A stretch of 64,000 nucleotides of DNA from CAYMQB01 sp964392665 (GCA_964392665.1 CAYMQB010000001.1:1-64000); one strand, 5' to 3'; numbered from the stretch's first letter, positions 44,170-54,119 are shown. Notes: generated from the letters alone by a model not told the origin. Numbers and translations: made by a program.

Positions 44170-44219
44170 TAGAATTTTGAAAACCTTAAAATCGTTACAA
44201 ATAAAAGTTTCCTTTTTTC

Positions 44220-44248
44220 TTGACACATAAAATAAAATCTGCTATTAG
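44220..44248 (+). promoter_or_regulatory. Sigma70-type promoter of the small + strand gene
   Basis: TTGACA at 44220-44225, 17-nt spacer, TATTAG at 44243-44248, about 30 nt before the ATG at 44278. Confidence 0.55.
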
Positions 44249-44277
44249 AAGTAAGGTTATGAAAGGAGGATTTCTCT

Positions 44278-44508
44278 ATGCTGAATCGAAGTCAGCTAGA
44301 AGCTTTTATGGAAATGATGTTTGAGGAAAAGCGCATAGAACTCCCTGAGGATATTGAGATTGAAGATCTTGCAGAAGCTTTCTATCAATACATCAATGAT
44401 GATCTTGACGAATGGTTAAAGCTAAAGTTCTCCGCCTTTTTCTTGTTGACTTCCGGTGAAGGACACATAAACTGGAACTGGCTTAGACAGAACATCAGCT
44501 CTTTATAG
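44278..44508 (+). CDS. Small acidic hypothetical protein
   Basis: 76 residues, strongly acidic N-terminal half (EMMFEEKRIELPEDIEIEDL), helical, ending in a tryptophan-containing WNWLRQN stretch. I do not recognise it. Expression is well supported: its own promoter at 44220-44248 and an AAAGGAGG site seven bases before the ATG. Its stop is two bases from the end of the convergent lipoprotein gene. Confidence 0.65.
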   Translation: MLNRSQLEAFMEMMFEEKRIELPEDIEIEDLAEAFYQYINDDLDEWLKLKFSAFFLLTSGEGHINWNWLRQNISSL

Positions 44509-44510
44509 TT

Positions 44511-45467
44511 TCATATAGAATACATTATCATTACAACAAACAGACCTGCGAAACTTGTAATGATAGTTCCCTGTGTTAATACCTCGACCTGTTTCAATCG
44601 AAATAGCTCACTGCTTATGGTTTTGAAATTCCCTTTTGCTAACTCGAATTTGTTTCCCTCTATGTCACTTGATACGACCCTGTAATATAGCTTGGTGTTG
44701 AATGGAATTTCACTAAGCGAAACTTCCTTGACAAACGACCATTCCTTCCCTGAAGTAACATTCCTTAAGCTTTCAAAATATAGTTTATGTGAAACCTTCC
44801 TGTTCCCACCCCCATTTATCAATTCTAAATTGACATCCTCGGGTGGTTGAGTTCCCAATAGTTTTGACTTAATGTGAATACTTCTTCTCTTAAAATGCTT
44901 GATATCCGGATACTTGAAAGTTACACCATATTTCAATTCTTTATCTTCCTTTTCTATTCTGTGGTTGAATTTTACCAACCCACCTTCCAGATCTTCGGAT
45001 ACTCTATCCAGTACGCGTGTCACAAGACTTGAAGTGAGAAATTCAATTCCTTCATTAGTTGAAAACAAATTGAAACTCCTATTCCCCCAGGTTCCATTTT
45101 CCTCATAATTGGCTAACGGTATTTGCTCCGGATCAAGAAGACTTACTACAAGACTACCATGATTCTCACATTTGGTCTGCAACAAACCACTTTTCCTTTT
45201 TTTCACAGCAAACTTATCGACCCTTAGAAAGAAATCCACTTGAGATTTGTCAAGCGGTTCGCATAAAAAACCTGAAACTAATTCGCTTTTTCCAACAATA
45301 TCAACAAGAATTGAGGTTACGGTCGAATCCTTCGGATTAAGCGGATCCAAAATCCCCAATATAAAAGGATGCCTCACATCATATATTGGTGGAAGAATCT
45401 TATTGCTGGTGGATGCGCATCCAAAAATGTAAACGGACATTAAAATTGCCACAAATAATTTTTTCAT
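44511..45467 (-). CDS. Lipoprotein of unknown function
   Basis: 318 residues from the ATG at 45467 with GAGGT upstream; an upstream start at 45485 has no ribosome site. Lipobox MSVYIFGC-AS puts the lipidated cysteine near residue 17. The body is beta-rich and holds a VDFFLRVDKFAVKKRKSG segment and a Glu/Asp-rich middle like curli-assembly or GNA1162-type lipoproteins, but I cannot assign it. A final hydrophobic segment (TIITSFAGLFVVMIMYSI) may be a membrane helix, odd for a lipoprotein. Confidence 0.65.
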   Translation of the reverse strand: MKKLFVAILMSVYIFGCASTSNKILPPIYDVRHPFILGILDPLNPKDSTVTSILVDIVGKSELVSGFLCEPLDKSQVDFFLRVDKFAVKKRKSGLLQTKCENHGSLVVSLLDPEQIPLANYEENGTWGNRSFNLFSTNEGIEFLTSSLVTRVLDRVSEDLEGGLVKFNHRIEKEDKELKYGVTFKYPDIKHFKRRSIHIKSKLLGTQPPEDVNLELINGGGNRKVSHKLYFESLRNVTSGKEWSFVKEVSLSEIPFNTKLYYRVVSSDIEGNKFELAKGNFKTISSELFRLKQVEVLTQGTIITSFAGLFVVMIMYSI

Positions 45468-45547
45468 ACTTACCTCATTTAGCATTTTTTTCCTTTTTTG
45501 ACATCCTAACCTGTATTGAATTCGTTAAAATAGTGTTTAAATCACTA

Positions 45548-46192
45548 TTAGAAAAATGTTATTAAACCTAATGTGAAAATTTCTGATGCTTGAGACCTGC
45601 AGTAGTTAATACCGATATATGGAGCATTTTCCTTACATTTCGGAGTTCTAATAAGTAACGAAGTACGGTAAAATTCATTAATGTCTTTTGAAAATAGCAT
45701 CGATACTTTTAGCCAGTCACCGTAACAAAATCTGCCACCGTACAATGGTTCAATTGTGTAATCTTCGTAATTCGCAGGTTCTAAATATTGCTTATCAACA
45801 CTTAGATAAACTCTTTCCTTTATAAATCTTCTACTGTAAATCCCACCATAACCCAAAGTCGCTGCGATCAGACTTTTTCCCATCTTCAAAGGAACATACA
45901 ACATTGCTTGAGGTTTAGCAAACAGCGTTATCTCCGTATTGCCCTTAACAAGATCCATACCGAAGAAATTTGTCTCAATACCCGCTTCCAGCGTTGCTAT
46001 ACTTATCCCTCCGCTAAATCCAAAGTTTGCTGCAAGAAGTGGTATTCCTTTTTCGCTCTGCTCTAATCCTATTATATCTTTATAGACATTCTTTGCAGTG
46101 TATCCAATTCCAAATCCAAGATAGGCTCCTGCATTCACCAAATTAGACACTAAGAGAAAAGAAAGTAAGAGCAGAATCTTCTTGCATATCAT
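45548..46192 (-). CDS. Exported protein, probable outer-membrane barrel
   Basis: 214 residues with a signal peptide (KKILLLLSFLLVSNLVNAG), then Gly/Tyr-rich amphipathic strands: YLGFGIGYTAKNVY, FGFSGGISIATLEAGIE, ITLFAKPQAMLYVPL, LIAATLGYGGIYS. It ends with a hydrophobic strand terminating in Phe-Phe. No named family recognised. It lies between two lipoprotein genes, so an envelope role is likely. Confidence 0.6.
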   Translation of the reverse strand: MICKKILLLLSFLLVSNLVNAGAYLGFGIGYTAKNVYKDIIGLEQSEKGIPLLAANFGFSGGISIATLEAGIETNFFGMDLVKGNTEITLFAKPQAMLYVPLKMGKSLIAATLGYGGIYSRRFIKERVYLSVDKQYLEPANYEDYTIEPLYGGRFCYGDWLKVSMLFSKDINEFYRTSLLIRTPKCKENAPYIGINYCRSQASEIFTLGLITFF

Positions 46193-46219
46193 CGAACCCC
46201 CTGTTTTATATCTTATTCA

Positions 46220-46522
46220 CTAAATATCCGGATAGTTCTTGCTTTTAACTACTCCAGTACTCGCATCATATACATATTCCTCAGGATAGTGCAGTTCGAG
46301 GTTCATAGCTTTCAACGATGGAGGATTAACTTCGTTAGTATTCCTGTAAACAACAATTCCATTGCGGATGTTACTAATATCCTCGATAGTTTTAAGTCTT
46401 TCTGGCAATTTAATCTTTTCTTCAACCGACTTTGCCATCTTCACTTCTGTTTTCTCACCCTTAGAACATCCAAATAAGACGAGAATAATTGTCATCAGCA
46501 AGAAAACCAGAACCTTTTTCAT
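46220..46522 (-). CDS. Small lipoprotein
   Basis: 100 residues with a clear lipobox, LVLFGC-SK, and a signal helix (VLVFLLMTIILVLFG). The rest has a charged linker and a compact C-terminal part, EYVYDASTGVVKSKNYPDI, that resembles the C-terminus of type II pseudopilin-like proteins, but the N-terminal pilin motif is absent. The start overlaps the rpiB stop by 4 nt, so it is in the glyQ-glyS-rpiB transcript. Confidence 0.65.
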   Translation of the reverse strand: MKKVLVFLLMTIILVLFGCSKGEKTEVKMAKSVEEKIKLPERLKTIEDISNIRNGIVVYRNTNEVNPPSLKAMNLELHYPEEYVYDASTGVVKSKNYPDI

Positions 46523-46959
46523 CGCAACTCCTCTTTTCTTATTTTCCTATATCTTCTCATATGTCTTCCACCTTCAAATTCAGTTGAAAGCCACGCGTCA
46601 ACGATACTTTTCATTTTGGACTTACCCAAAAGTGATGCACCAAGAGCAAGAACATTCGCATTGTTATGTTTTCTTGATGCTATCGCCATATTTTTATTAC
46701 AACACAAAGATGCATAAACACCTTTGACCTTGTTTGCAACAATAGACATTCCTATCCCTGTATTGCAGATGAGTATTCCCTTTTTCATTTTCTTCTTTGC
46801 AACAGACCATGCAACAGCAAATGCAATATCAGGGTAATCACAAGAAGATTCACTGTTAGTTCCGAAATCCAAAACCTTGTGACCGCTTTTTTCAAGGTAC
46901 TTGCTCAAATATTCTTTTGTTTGATAGCCTCTATGGTCAGCGCCAATTCCGATTTTCAC
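46519..46959 (-). CDS. rpiB: Ribose-5-phosphate isomerase B
   Basis: 146 residues. RpiB motifs: GADHRGYQTKEYL (about 5-17), DYPDIAFAVA (about 42), the catalytic-cysteine loop LICNTGIGMSIVANK (about 64-78), and RKHNNANVLALGASLL (about 100-115). Interconverts ribose 5-phosphate and ribulose 5-phosphate in the pentose phosphate pathway; RpiB can also act on allose 6-phosphate. It lies 35 nt after glyS. Confidence 0.95.
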   Translation of the reverse strand: MKIGIGADHRGYQTKEYLSKYLEKSGHKVLDFGTNSESSCDYPDIAFAVAWSVAKKKMKKGILICNTGIGMSIVANKVKGVYASLCCNKNMAIASRKHNNANVLALGASLLGKSKMKSIVDAWLSTEFEGGRHMRRYRKIRKEELR

Positions 46960-46994
46960 TTTTCACCCCCAATCTTTTTAGGATTGAACTAACT

Positions 46995-49097
46995 TCAAGC
47001 TTTCTTTTCGATAACAATAAGCGAGAAATCCGCAAAATAGTAAAAAAGGTTTCTTACCTCCACAAGCAATTTTATTCTGTTGTCTCTCTTTTCCTTATTT
47101 TCTGACATAACCATAGTGCTATCAAAAAAATCATCGATATATGAACGAAAAGATAAAAGTATCTTAAGTATCTCCTCATACCTGTGCTCTCTCATTGAAT
47201 CATAATAGTTCTTTTTTGTATCCTTTACTTGGTTCCACAATTTTAGTTCTGCGTTGTTATCGAAAAGATTTTCGTCTACTTCTGTTTTCAGGTTATCAAT
47301 ACCTTTGAGTATATTTGCTACCCTCTTTTGACCTGTAACGAGTTTCTCGAAATCCATGCTTCCTCTTGCCTTACTTAGTGCCTCTATTCTTGAAGTTGCA
47401 ACGTATAGATCTTTTCTATACACCGATAAAACAGCATTGGAGATATCATTTCTTGTTTTTCTCTTTGCAAGTATGGTGAGTAATCGTGCCATAAGGAAAT
47501 TAATTAGCTTTTCTCTAATATTATCTATGTCCGTCTTTATTGAAATGCTGTCCTGTGATTTGAAAAGAAGAATGCTTTTTGAAATAGCATTTTCAAGGTC
47601 GAAACTCAATTTGAATTTCAAAATAATTCTTAATAGACCGTTTGCACATCTTCTTAAACCGAGCGGATCTTCACTCCCGGTTGGTTCCTCCCCGGCAAGA
47701 AAGCTTCCAACGAGCGTGTCAATTCTATCACTCACTCCTACAATAATTGCTTCAGTTGTGGAAGGCAATTTGTCGAGAGAATTTCGAGGAAGGTAGTGAT
47801 CACTTATGACTTTTGCAACCTCTTTCTGCTCACCTGTCTCTATTGCATATTCCCTTCCAATTATACCTTCGAGTTTTGTAAATTCTTTCCCATCTTTAAC
47901 CATATTCGTAACTAAGTCTGCTTTTGAAAGAAGAGCACCCCTTTTAATTATTTCTTTGTTTCCACGATCCAATATTCTTGAAATGTGTAGAGAAAGCAAA
48001 ATAAGACGTTTTGTTTTGTCAAAAACGCTTCCAAGACCACTATGCCATTCTACACCTTTGAGTTCCTGCACCCTGTCACCCAGAGGTTTTTTCAGATCCT
48101 CTGTCCAGTAAAACCTGGCATCAGTTAAACGCGCTTTAAGAACCGAATCGTTGTTAACTGCAATCTCCTTTAAATTGTCGCTTCCACCGTTAGATACGCC
48201 GATATAGAACGTTCTTACGTTACCTTTTTTATCTTCGAGGGCAAAATACCTTTGATGTTCTTTCATTGCAGTGATGATGACATCTTTTGGTAGTTTAACG
48301 AATTCTTTATCCAGATGACCTCTAAAAACTACCGGGTATTCGACTAAATTCGTAACTTCATCAAGAAGGTCTTCGTTCTTTATTAGAATTTCACCTTTCT
48401 TAAGCAAGCTTGTAATTCCATCTTTTATCATTTCCTTTCTTTTTTTGAATGAAACGATAATACTCTTCTCACGCATTGTTTTTTCATAAGACACGGCATC
48501 CGTCAAATTGATCTTAGATGAACTGTAAAAACGAGGACCCAGGCTGTATCGCGATGAAGTGACACCAGCAATTTTTAGTTTTAACGTTTTTTTTCCTAAA
48601 ATAACTACAATCCATCTTATTGGTCTTGCGAAATGAAATCTTGTTTCCTCCCATCTCATCTTTTTCGGAAAATAGATGCTTTCGATAATCGAAGGTAGAT
48701 CTTCCCTTAAAATATCCTTTGTTGACCTCGGTTCATCTTCGAATTCAATAAAGTAAACCTTTTTACTTTTCCTTTCTGATATTCCTAAATCCTTTACATT
48801 CTTCCCGTATGATTCTGCAAAACCAATTGCAGCCTTCGAAGGTTTTCCCCTATCACTCACTTGTTCTTCAATCGGTGGACCAAAAACCCTTCTTTTTTTC
48901 TTCTTCTCATACATTTCAATTTTTCTGATAAGTACGGCAAGGCGACGAGGAGTATAAAACACTTCCACCTTACCAAAGTCTATTTCAACCTCTTTTAATC
49001 TGCTGCAAATTCTTCCCGAAAAATCCTGTGCTGCAGGTTTTATATAAGATGAAGGTAATTCCTCTACACCTATTTCGATGAGCAGTTCCGAATTCAA
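46995..49097 (-). CDS. glyS: Glycyl-tRNA synthetase beta subunit
   Basis: 700 residues, normal for the family. Motifs: ELLIEIGVEELPSSYI at the start, FYTPRRLAVLI, RRVFGPP, FARPIRWIV, LTDARFYWTEDLKKPL, and FLAGEEPTGSEDPLGLRR in the HD-like region. With GlyQ it forms the alpha2beta2 enzyme of most bacteria. It overlaps glyQ by 4 nt. Confidence 0.96.
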   Translation of the reverse strand: MNSELLIEIGVEELPSSYIKPAAQDFSGRICSRLKEVEIDFGKVEVFYTPRRLAVLIRKIEMYEKKKKRRVFGPPIEEQVSDRGKPSKAAIGFAESYGKNVKDLGISERKSKKVYFIEFEDEPRSTKDILREDLPSIIESIYFPKKMRWEETRFHFARPIRWIVVILGKKTLKLKIAGVTSSRYSLGPRFYSSSKINLTDAVSYEKTMREKSIIVSFKKRKEMIKDGITSLLKKGEILIKNEDLLDEVTNLVEYPVVFRGHLDKEFVKLPKDVIITAMKEHQRYFALEDKKGNVRTFYIGVSNGGSDNLKEIAVNNDSVLKARLTDARFYWTEDLKKPLGDRVQELKGVEWHSGLGSVFDKTKRLILLSLHISRILDRGNKEIIKRGALLSKADLVTNMVKDGKEFTKLEGIIGREYAIETGEQKEVAKVISDHYLPRNSLDKLPSTTEAIIVGVSDRIDTLVGSFLAGEEPTGSEDPLGLRRCANGLLRIILKFKLSFDLENAISKSILLFKSQDSISIKTDIDNIREKLINFLMARLLTILAKRKTRNDISNAVLSVYRKDLYVATSRIEALSKARGSMDFEKLVTGQKRVANILKGIDNLKTEVDENLFDNNAELKLWNQVKDTKKNYYDSMREHRYEEILKILLSFRSYIDDFFDSTMVMSENKEKRDNRIKLLVEVRNLFYYFADFSLIVIEKKA

Positions 49098-49954
49098 CTT
49101 TCGATTTCCATTTTTTTTCTTTTAACAACTCTTCTAGCTACTGTCTTGGATAGTGCCCGTATCATGTTAATGAATTGTCTTCTTTCCATAATACTAATTG
49201 CACCTCTTGCATCAAGAATATTAAATATGTGAGAGCACTTAACTACATAGTTGTAAGCAGGATATACAAGGTCTTTTTCCATCAATTTGACCGCCTCATT
49301 CCTGAACTTCTCAATCAACTCCCTGTACATATCCACATTTGCTTCCTTGAAATTATAAACACAGAATTCATATTCGCTTTCTCTGTAAATGTCTTTCCAT
49401 AAAACACCTGGAGACCATTTGAGATTCAAAACCGAATCCGTTCTCTGCAGAAACATTGCAATTCTATCAAGCCCGTATGTTATTTCAGCAGGTATTAGTC
49501 TAACATTGATACTACCAACTTGCTGAAAATATGTAAACTGAGTAATTTCAAGCCCGTCGAGCCACACTTCCCAACCCAACCCCCAGGCTCCAAGTGTTGG
49601 AGATTCCCAATCGTCTTCCACAAACCGAAGGTCATGCTTTTTTGTATCTATGCCAATGGATTTCAAGCTTTTCAGATAAATATCTATTACGGAAAACGGG
49701 GCAGGTTGCAGAATAACCTGGAATTGATAGAATTGCTGTAGTCTATTGGGATTTTCCGCATATCTTCCATCTTTTGGTCTTTTGCTGATTTCGACATAAG
49801 CGGTTTTGTAAGGTTCATCCTGCACTACCTTAATGAATGTAGCAGGATTGAATGTTCCGGCACCAACCTCGCTATTGTATGGTTGCATTAATATGCAGCC
49901 ATTCTTTACCCAGAATTTTTCAAGTTTGAGAATCATATCCTGGTAATACATCAC
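49094..49954 (-). CDS. glyQ: Glycyl-tRNA synthetase alpha subunit
   Basis: 286 residues with class II synthetase motifs: WVKNGCILMQPYNSEVGAGT (about 15-34), YVEISKRPKDGRYAENPNRL, QFQVILQPAP, and the glycine-site region LEITQFTYFQQVGS with EITYGLDRIAMFLQ. Its start overlaps the upstream TPR lipoprotein stop by 4 nt, so the envelope gene and the synthetase are co-transcribed. Confidence 0.96.
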   Translation of the reverse strand: MMYYQDMILKLEKFWVKNGCILMQPYNSEVGAGTFNPATFIKVVQDEPYKTAYVEISKRPKDGRYAENPNRLQQFYQFQVILQPAPFSVIDIYLKSLKSIGIDTKKHDLRFVEDDWESPTLGAWGLGWEVWLDGLEITQFTYFQQVGSINVRLIPAEITYGLDRIAMFLQRTDSVLNLKWSPGVLWKDIYRESEYEFCVYNFKEANVDMYRELIEKFRNEAVKLMEKDLVYPAYNYVVKCSHIFNILDARGAISIMERRQFINMIRALSKTVARRVVKRKKMEIES

Positions 49955-50523
49955 ACTATACTCCTTAATCTTTCAATCTCTATTAACAGTGCTTCCCTAC
50001 CATCTGGAGTAGATACATTACATGTAAAGTCAGGATTCAATATTCTCACTTCAGTTAATGCAGAAGCGAAATCTCCAAGGCTGCACAGTGATTTTGCTTT
50101 GATGAGTACTACATCCTGCCAGCTGATATCATTATCATGACCAAAGAAGTATTGGGAGTCCTTTGTCATAAGACTGTCGGCAGCATAAACGGCATTCTGG
50201 TCATCACCCAAATCAGAATATGCAAATGCCAAACCAGCATATGGGTCAACCAACAAAGCATCTTTTTCAATGCACAGATTAAAATCATCGATGGATGTTG
50301 CTAAAACATTTGTTTTCGCATAACACCATCCTAATCCATTGAAAGCTTCTGCATTTTCTGGTTCTGTTTTTATGACATCTTGAAATTCGTTTATTGCCTT
50401 ATCCAACAAACCTTCTTCATAATAATTCCAACCAGTTTCCACACTCGCAGGACCTATCTTTGGAAATTCCGGACATCCTGCAATGAACGCAAATATAAAA
50501 ACCGCAAAAAACAACCTTTTCAT
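49951..50523 (-). CDS. TPR-repeat lipoprotein
   Basis: 190 residues. Lipobox FAFIAGC-PE near residue 16. At least three tetratricopeptide repeats follow, for example WNYYEEGLLDKAINEFQDVI and EAFNGLGWCYAKTN, then PYAGLAFAYSDLGDDQNAVY. TPR lipoproteins scaffold protein complexes in the periplasm or outer membrane. First gene of the glyQ-glyS-rpiB run. Confidence 0.8.
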   Translation of the reverse strand: MKRLFFAVFIFAFIAGCPEFPKIGPASVETGWNYYEEGLLDKAINEFQDVIKTEPENAEAFNGLGWCYAKTNVLATSIDDFNLCIEKDALLVDPYAGLAFAYSDLGDDQNAVYAADSLMTKDSQYFFGHDNDISWQDVVLIKAKSLCSLGDFASALTEVRILNPDFTCNVSTPDGREALLIEIERLRSIV

Positions 50524-50557
50524 ATTTTCCCCCAGAAATCTAATGGAATACTGCTAT

Positions 50558-52846
50558 TTAGTGAATCACCATTATTTTCTTGCTATCTTCGACTCTTTTG
50601 TTATCGCTTGTCAGATCTATCTTCAGAAAGTATACACCTGTGGGAAATGCCTTATTGCCCACATTTGTTGAACCTGTGTATATTCCTTGTGATTTCAATG
50701 CACCTTTTTCAACTTGTTTTATTTTTCTTCCCGAAATATCATACAATGAAACATTAACCAGTGATTTGTATGGAACTACGTATTTGAAGAATAATCTATC
50801 AGAAGCTGGAACAGGATAGCATTTTATTGATAAGGTTTTAGAAGGAAATACTGTACTAGCTTGACTACCTGTGTTTATAACAAGAACATAAGAACCGAAT
50901 TCCGAAACCTGAGCATATGCACAGCCATTTTCTATATCAATTTCGGTATTCAAGTAAAAGTAGTCATCATTAATCTTCTTATAAATACCTATCTCACGAT
51001 AATCGGCTTCATCAAGTATGTCATCATCGAATCTGACCTTGACAATAGATGGAACACCTATTATTCTTCCCTGAGGACCGCAACAGTAGGTTTTTGATAT
51101 AATTCTTTTTTCGTATACATTTATTTTTTCAGAATTTTCTGTAATCACAACCCAATTTTTACTGTTGTAATCATCTGGCGGAATACCGAGAGTAAATAGT
51201 TCATCCGGACTGCGCGCATATCCACCCTTTTGTCCGAATATTTCAGTTACGGTAAAGGTCCTGGAAATGCTTCCTTTTGTTCCCGAAGTGTCACGCCCCG
51301 TTACATAAATCGTTGCTGTTCCGGATGTATCAAAAAAGAAGTCTGTTCTATAGGTTTGATTATCGATTTTTTCAAAACCGAGATATGTATCAATCTCGGA
51401 CAAAGTCACTATGCATGTATCTGGCATATCATTCATCAATCGCATTTTGGAAACTACCCATATGTCAATGTACTGCTGAGAGTATGGATTCTGTATCACG
51501 GGGATCGATGTGAAAAGCAGTTGTGCTCCAAGCGCAAGAGGAGGATTGATCAAACCATAACCAAAATAAGTGTCATATCCGGAAATTCCAAGGTCTATAC
51601 AGGTCGAATAAATAGTCTGCTTTACTGCACTTTGTCCTGTGATTCCATGAGATATAATAAGAGCAGCTAATGCGGAAACATGGGGAGTTGACATGGAAGT
51701 ACCTTGAAGAAACATATAAGTGAAACTGTCCACAGTCGCCTTGTGGTAAATGTCATTAATCTGGTAGTATGTTGATTGCACAATTGCAGCGGGTAGCGTA
51801 TCGACACCAGGCAAAGGCTCATTGACATTTCCTCCGGGGGCAACAACATCGATTCCTTCACCCCATTGTGAATAAGGAGCAAGGTCATTGCTGTAGTCGC
51901 TTGCCCCAACCGCTATACATTCTGGAAAACCTGCAGGATAACTTAGTTCCCCCACACCGTCATTTCCCGCGGCAGCAACAACCAATGCGCCAGCATTTGT
52001 AGCATCCATTATAGCCTGATGAACCGTTTCAAATCCAGTGCTGTCTCCAGCAGGTCCTCCAAGACTCATCGAAAGAATATCTGCCCCATTCTGGTAGGCG
52101 AAATATATACCATCGGTAATTTTGTCGACTGTACCAGAGCCAGTTTCGTCGAGTATCCTTACAGGCATTATGGAAACATTAAATGCCATACCAGCAACAC
52201 CTTTTGCATTGTTTGTGCTTTGCGCTATTGTGCCACATACATGTGTTCCATGACCATTTTCATCATTTGGAAGAGAATCATCATTTATGAAATCGTAACC
52301 CTGCACGAAATTTGTCATAGACAGGTCTGGCGAGCGGTGATAGTATCCATCAGAAGAAGAAACTTCTCCCTGTTCATAACTTGGTATCTGGTTTAACTGA
52401 TATGCAATACCCGTATCAAGGATGCCAACAATAACACTTGAATTACCACCTCTTTCGATATTCCAGGCTAAGGGCATATTAATGTGACCATCATTAAAAT
52501 TCCACTGAAATTGAAAATAAGGGTCATTTGGAGTCCAGAATATGTTGACTATTCTGTTGGGTTCGGCAAACACAATTTCAGGATAGGATTCACACTCTTT
52601 CAATATATTCCACACATCGTTTCTCTTATCAAACTGTATGGTTACAAAATTAGCAAAACGACTTCTATAAACAATCCTGGCACCTAATTTTTTCGTTATT
52701 TCTTCGATTCTCACATATTCTGTTCCTGGTTTATACTTAACAAGAACCTCACCATCCTTGAATTGTGACTTTTCTAATCCCGTCCAGGAAGCGAGTTTTG
52801 GTGTAAAACACATTAAGAACACAAACAATAGACTGAAAATTTGCAT
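50558..52846 (-). CDS. Secreted subtilisin-like (S8) peptidase with Por-type C-terminal domain
   Basis: 762 residues from the ATG at 52846, which has GGAGG eight bases upstream; an ATG at 52885 lies almost at the predicted transcription start. Signal peptide (MQIFSLLFVFLMCFTPKLAS), an inhibitor-like prodomain (EVLVKYKPGTEYVRIEEI), then the catalytic triad: Asp in GILDTGIAY, His in NGHGTHVCGTIA, Ser in GTSMSTPHVSALAA. An SLGGPAGDSTGFETVHQAI oxyanion region and AAAGNDG are present. The C-terminus (YPVPASDRLFFKY, VSLYDISGRKIKQV, FPTGVYFLKIDL) is the FlgD/T9SS-type domain. Likely an exported protein-degrading enzyme. Confidence 0.9.
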   Translation of the reverse strand: MQIFSLLFVFLMCFTPKLASWTGLEKSQFKDGEVLVKYKPGTEYVRIEEITKKLGARIVYRSRFANFVTIQFDKRNDVWNILKECESYPEIVFAEPNRIVNIFWTPNDPYFQFQWNFNDGHINMPLAWNIERGGNSSVIVGILDTGIAYQLNQIPSYEQGEVSSSDGYYHRSPDLSMTNFVQGYDFINDDSLPNDENGHGTHVCGTIAQSTNNAKGVAGMAFNVSIMPVRILDETGSGTVDKITDGIYFAYQNGADILSMSLGGPAGDSTGFETVHQAIMDATNAGALVVAAAGNDGVGELSYPAGFPECIAVGASDYSNDLAPYSQWGEGIDVVAPGGNVNEPLPGVDTLPAAIVQSTYYQINDIYHKATVDSFTYMFLQGTSMSTPHVSALAALIISHGITGQSAVKQTIYSTCIDLGISGYDTYFGYGLINPPLALGAQLLFTSIPVIQNPYSQQYIDIWVVSKMRLMNDMPDTCIVTLSEIDTYLGFEKIDNQTYRTDFFFDTSGTATIYVTGRDTSGTKGSISRTFTVTEIFGQKGGYARSPDELFTLGIPPDDYNSKNWVVITENSEKINVYEKRIISKTYCCGPQGRIIGVPSIVKVRFDDDILDEADYREIGIYKKINDDYFYLNTEIDIENGCAYAQVSEFGSYVLVINTGSQASTVFPSKTLSIKCYPVPASDRLFFKYVVPYKSLVNVSLYDISGRKIKQVEKGALKSQGIYTGSTNVGNKAFPTGVYFLKIDLTSDNKRVEDSKKIMVIH

Positions 52847-52894
52847 AATAGTCCTCCAACCAGGGAATTTGCTATTTTCCTTCATAGCATAAAA

Positions 52895-52923
52895 ATATTA
52901 ACAGAATAAATCCTCTATGTCAA
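52895..52923 (-). promoter_or_regulatory. Sigma70-type promoter of the subtilase gene
   Basis: On the minus strand TTGACA (52923-52918), 17-nt spacer, TAATAT (52900-52895); start expected near 52888. Confidence 0.7.
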
Positions 52924-52976
52924 CTGAAAAGTGGTAGGTTCTTGTGAGAAAGTGACAAAAATTTCTTCTATCATAC

Positions 52977-53005
52977 TTGACAAATAACAATAAAGATGAT
53001 ATATT
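52977..53005 (+). promoter_or_regulatory. Sigma70-type promoter of the + strand outer-membrane genes
   Basis: TTGACA at 52977-52982, 17-nt spacer, TATATT at 53000-53005; start expected near 53012. Divergent from the promoter at 52895-52923. Confidence 0.7.
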
Positions 53006-53035
53006 ATTCAAAATTACTGAGCTTGAATAGTCACC

Positions 53036-54079
53036 TTGGTTTTTAGTAGTCAATTACTCGTTATGTTTATTATGTTTATAGCGACAATATTTGTATTATC
53101 GACGATTAGTTACTCACTATCTCCAGTTTTTCTGGATGGTGAATATGGATTCTATACATCTTCATCGTCTCTCGATGAGAAAGGTAAACTCTATTTGAAT
53201 CTATGGGAATCATATGGCTTGCTGGGCGATAAGAGTACTGAAGCAACCAATCATCAAAATCAGACCGAGCTTAACTTAACATATTTGCCATTTTCTCTTT
53301 TGCTTCTTGAAGCAGGTTCTCACTATACTAGCATAGACAGCGACGTCGTAAAGGGGCTCTATTTTAGGATAGGATTACCTTTCCTGAGGTGGAGTAGAAT
53401 AAAAACGAGTATTTCAGCTTACGCTGCTTTTCATGACGGAGCGAAACCTTTTTTTGCTCCCAATCTTAATATTGATGTTATTCCATTTAAGCACTCGAAT
53501 TTTCCACCTTTCATTTTCAATAACTCGATAACCTTTGGCAAAAAGGATAAAGGTAATGTTTTTCAATTTAGTTCGCTTCTCACACTAACTCAGAATCTCT
53601 TTTGTCCTTTTATAGAATTTTACACCGAAACCAACGACATAAATTCCCGGCAAAATTACTACAATTCACGATTCTGTTCAGGTTTTGGCATAAAACGAAA
53701 TAATTTAGGAATCAGGACGGGGATTGAAATTTCCCTGGACGAATATATCAAAAAGGACTTCGATTACAGAATAACAGCTGCAATTTCATATGTCTTTGAA
53801 ACAAAAAAACAACCAATGGGTCACTTGAATATTTCGGTTATCGATCGAGAAACTCAGATCGCTATACCATCAATAATTAAGGTTTTTGGAAAAGATATCG
53901 AAAAAACTTTCCAAAGTGAATCCGGCAAATACTTGATTCAAGACTTACCTCTGGGAATTTACACTTTGGTGATCGAGAGCTCGGGTTATACGAAAATCAA
54001 GGTACCCATTTTTATAAAAGCCAAAGTCCTGGAGAAAACTTACAAACTCAAAAAAAAACCATATGAAGAAAGGGGGTGA
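53036..54079 (+). CDS. Outer-membrane barrel-like protein with carboxypeptidase-regulatory-like C-terminal domain
   Basis: 347 residues if the TTG at 53036 is the start; ATGs at 53062 and 53071 are alternatives and none has a good ribosome site. A hydrophobic signal (VMFIMFIATIFVLSTISYS) is followed by strands typical of an exported barrel (YLPFSLLLLEAGSHYT, GLYFRIGLPFLRW). The last 80 residues form a carboxypeptidase-regulatory/PEGA-like beta-sandwich: HLNISVIDRETQIAIPSIIK, YLIQDLPLGIYTLVIESSGY. The same kind of domain occurs in the next protein. Probably one transcript with the OmpA gene 40 nt downstream. Confidence 0.65.
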   Translation: MVFSSQLLVMFIMFIATIFVLSTISYSLSPVFLDGEYGFYTSSSSLDEKGKLYLNLWESYGLLGDKSTEATNHQNQTELNLTYLPFSLLLLEAGSHYTSIDSDVVKGLYFRIGLPFLRWSRIKTSISAYAAFHDGAKPFFAPNLNIDVIPFKHSNFPPFIFNNSITFGKKDKGNVFQFSSLLTLTQNLFCPFIEFYTETNDINSRQNYYNSRFCSGFGIKRNNLGIRTGIEISLDEYIKKDFDYRITAAISYVFETKKQPMGHLNISVIDRETQIAIPSIIKVFGKDIEKTFQSESGKYLIQDLPLGIYTLVIESSGYTKIKVPIFIKAKVLEKTYKLKKKPYEERG

Positions 54080-54119
54080 ATCTCATTAGATGAGATTTGA
54101 AAAAACAAAGGAGGTTATA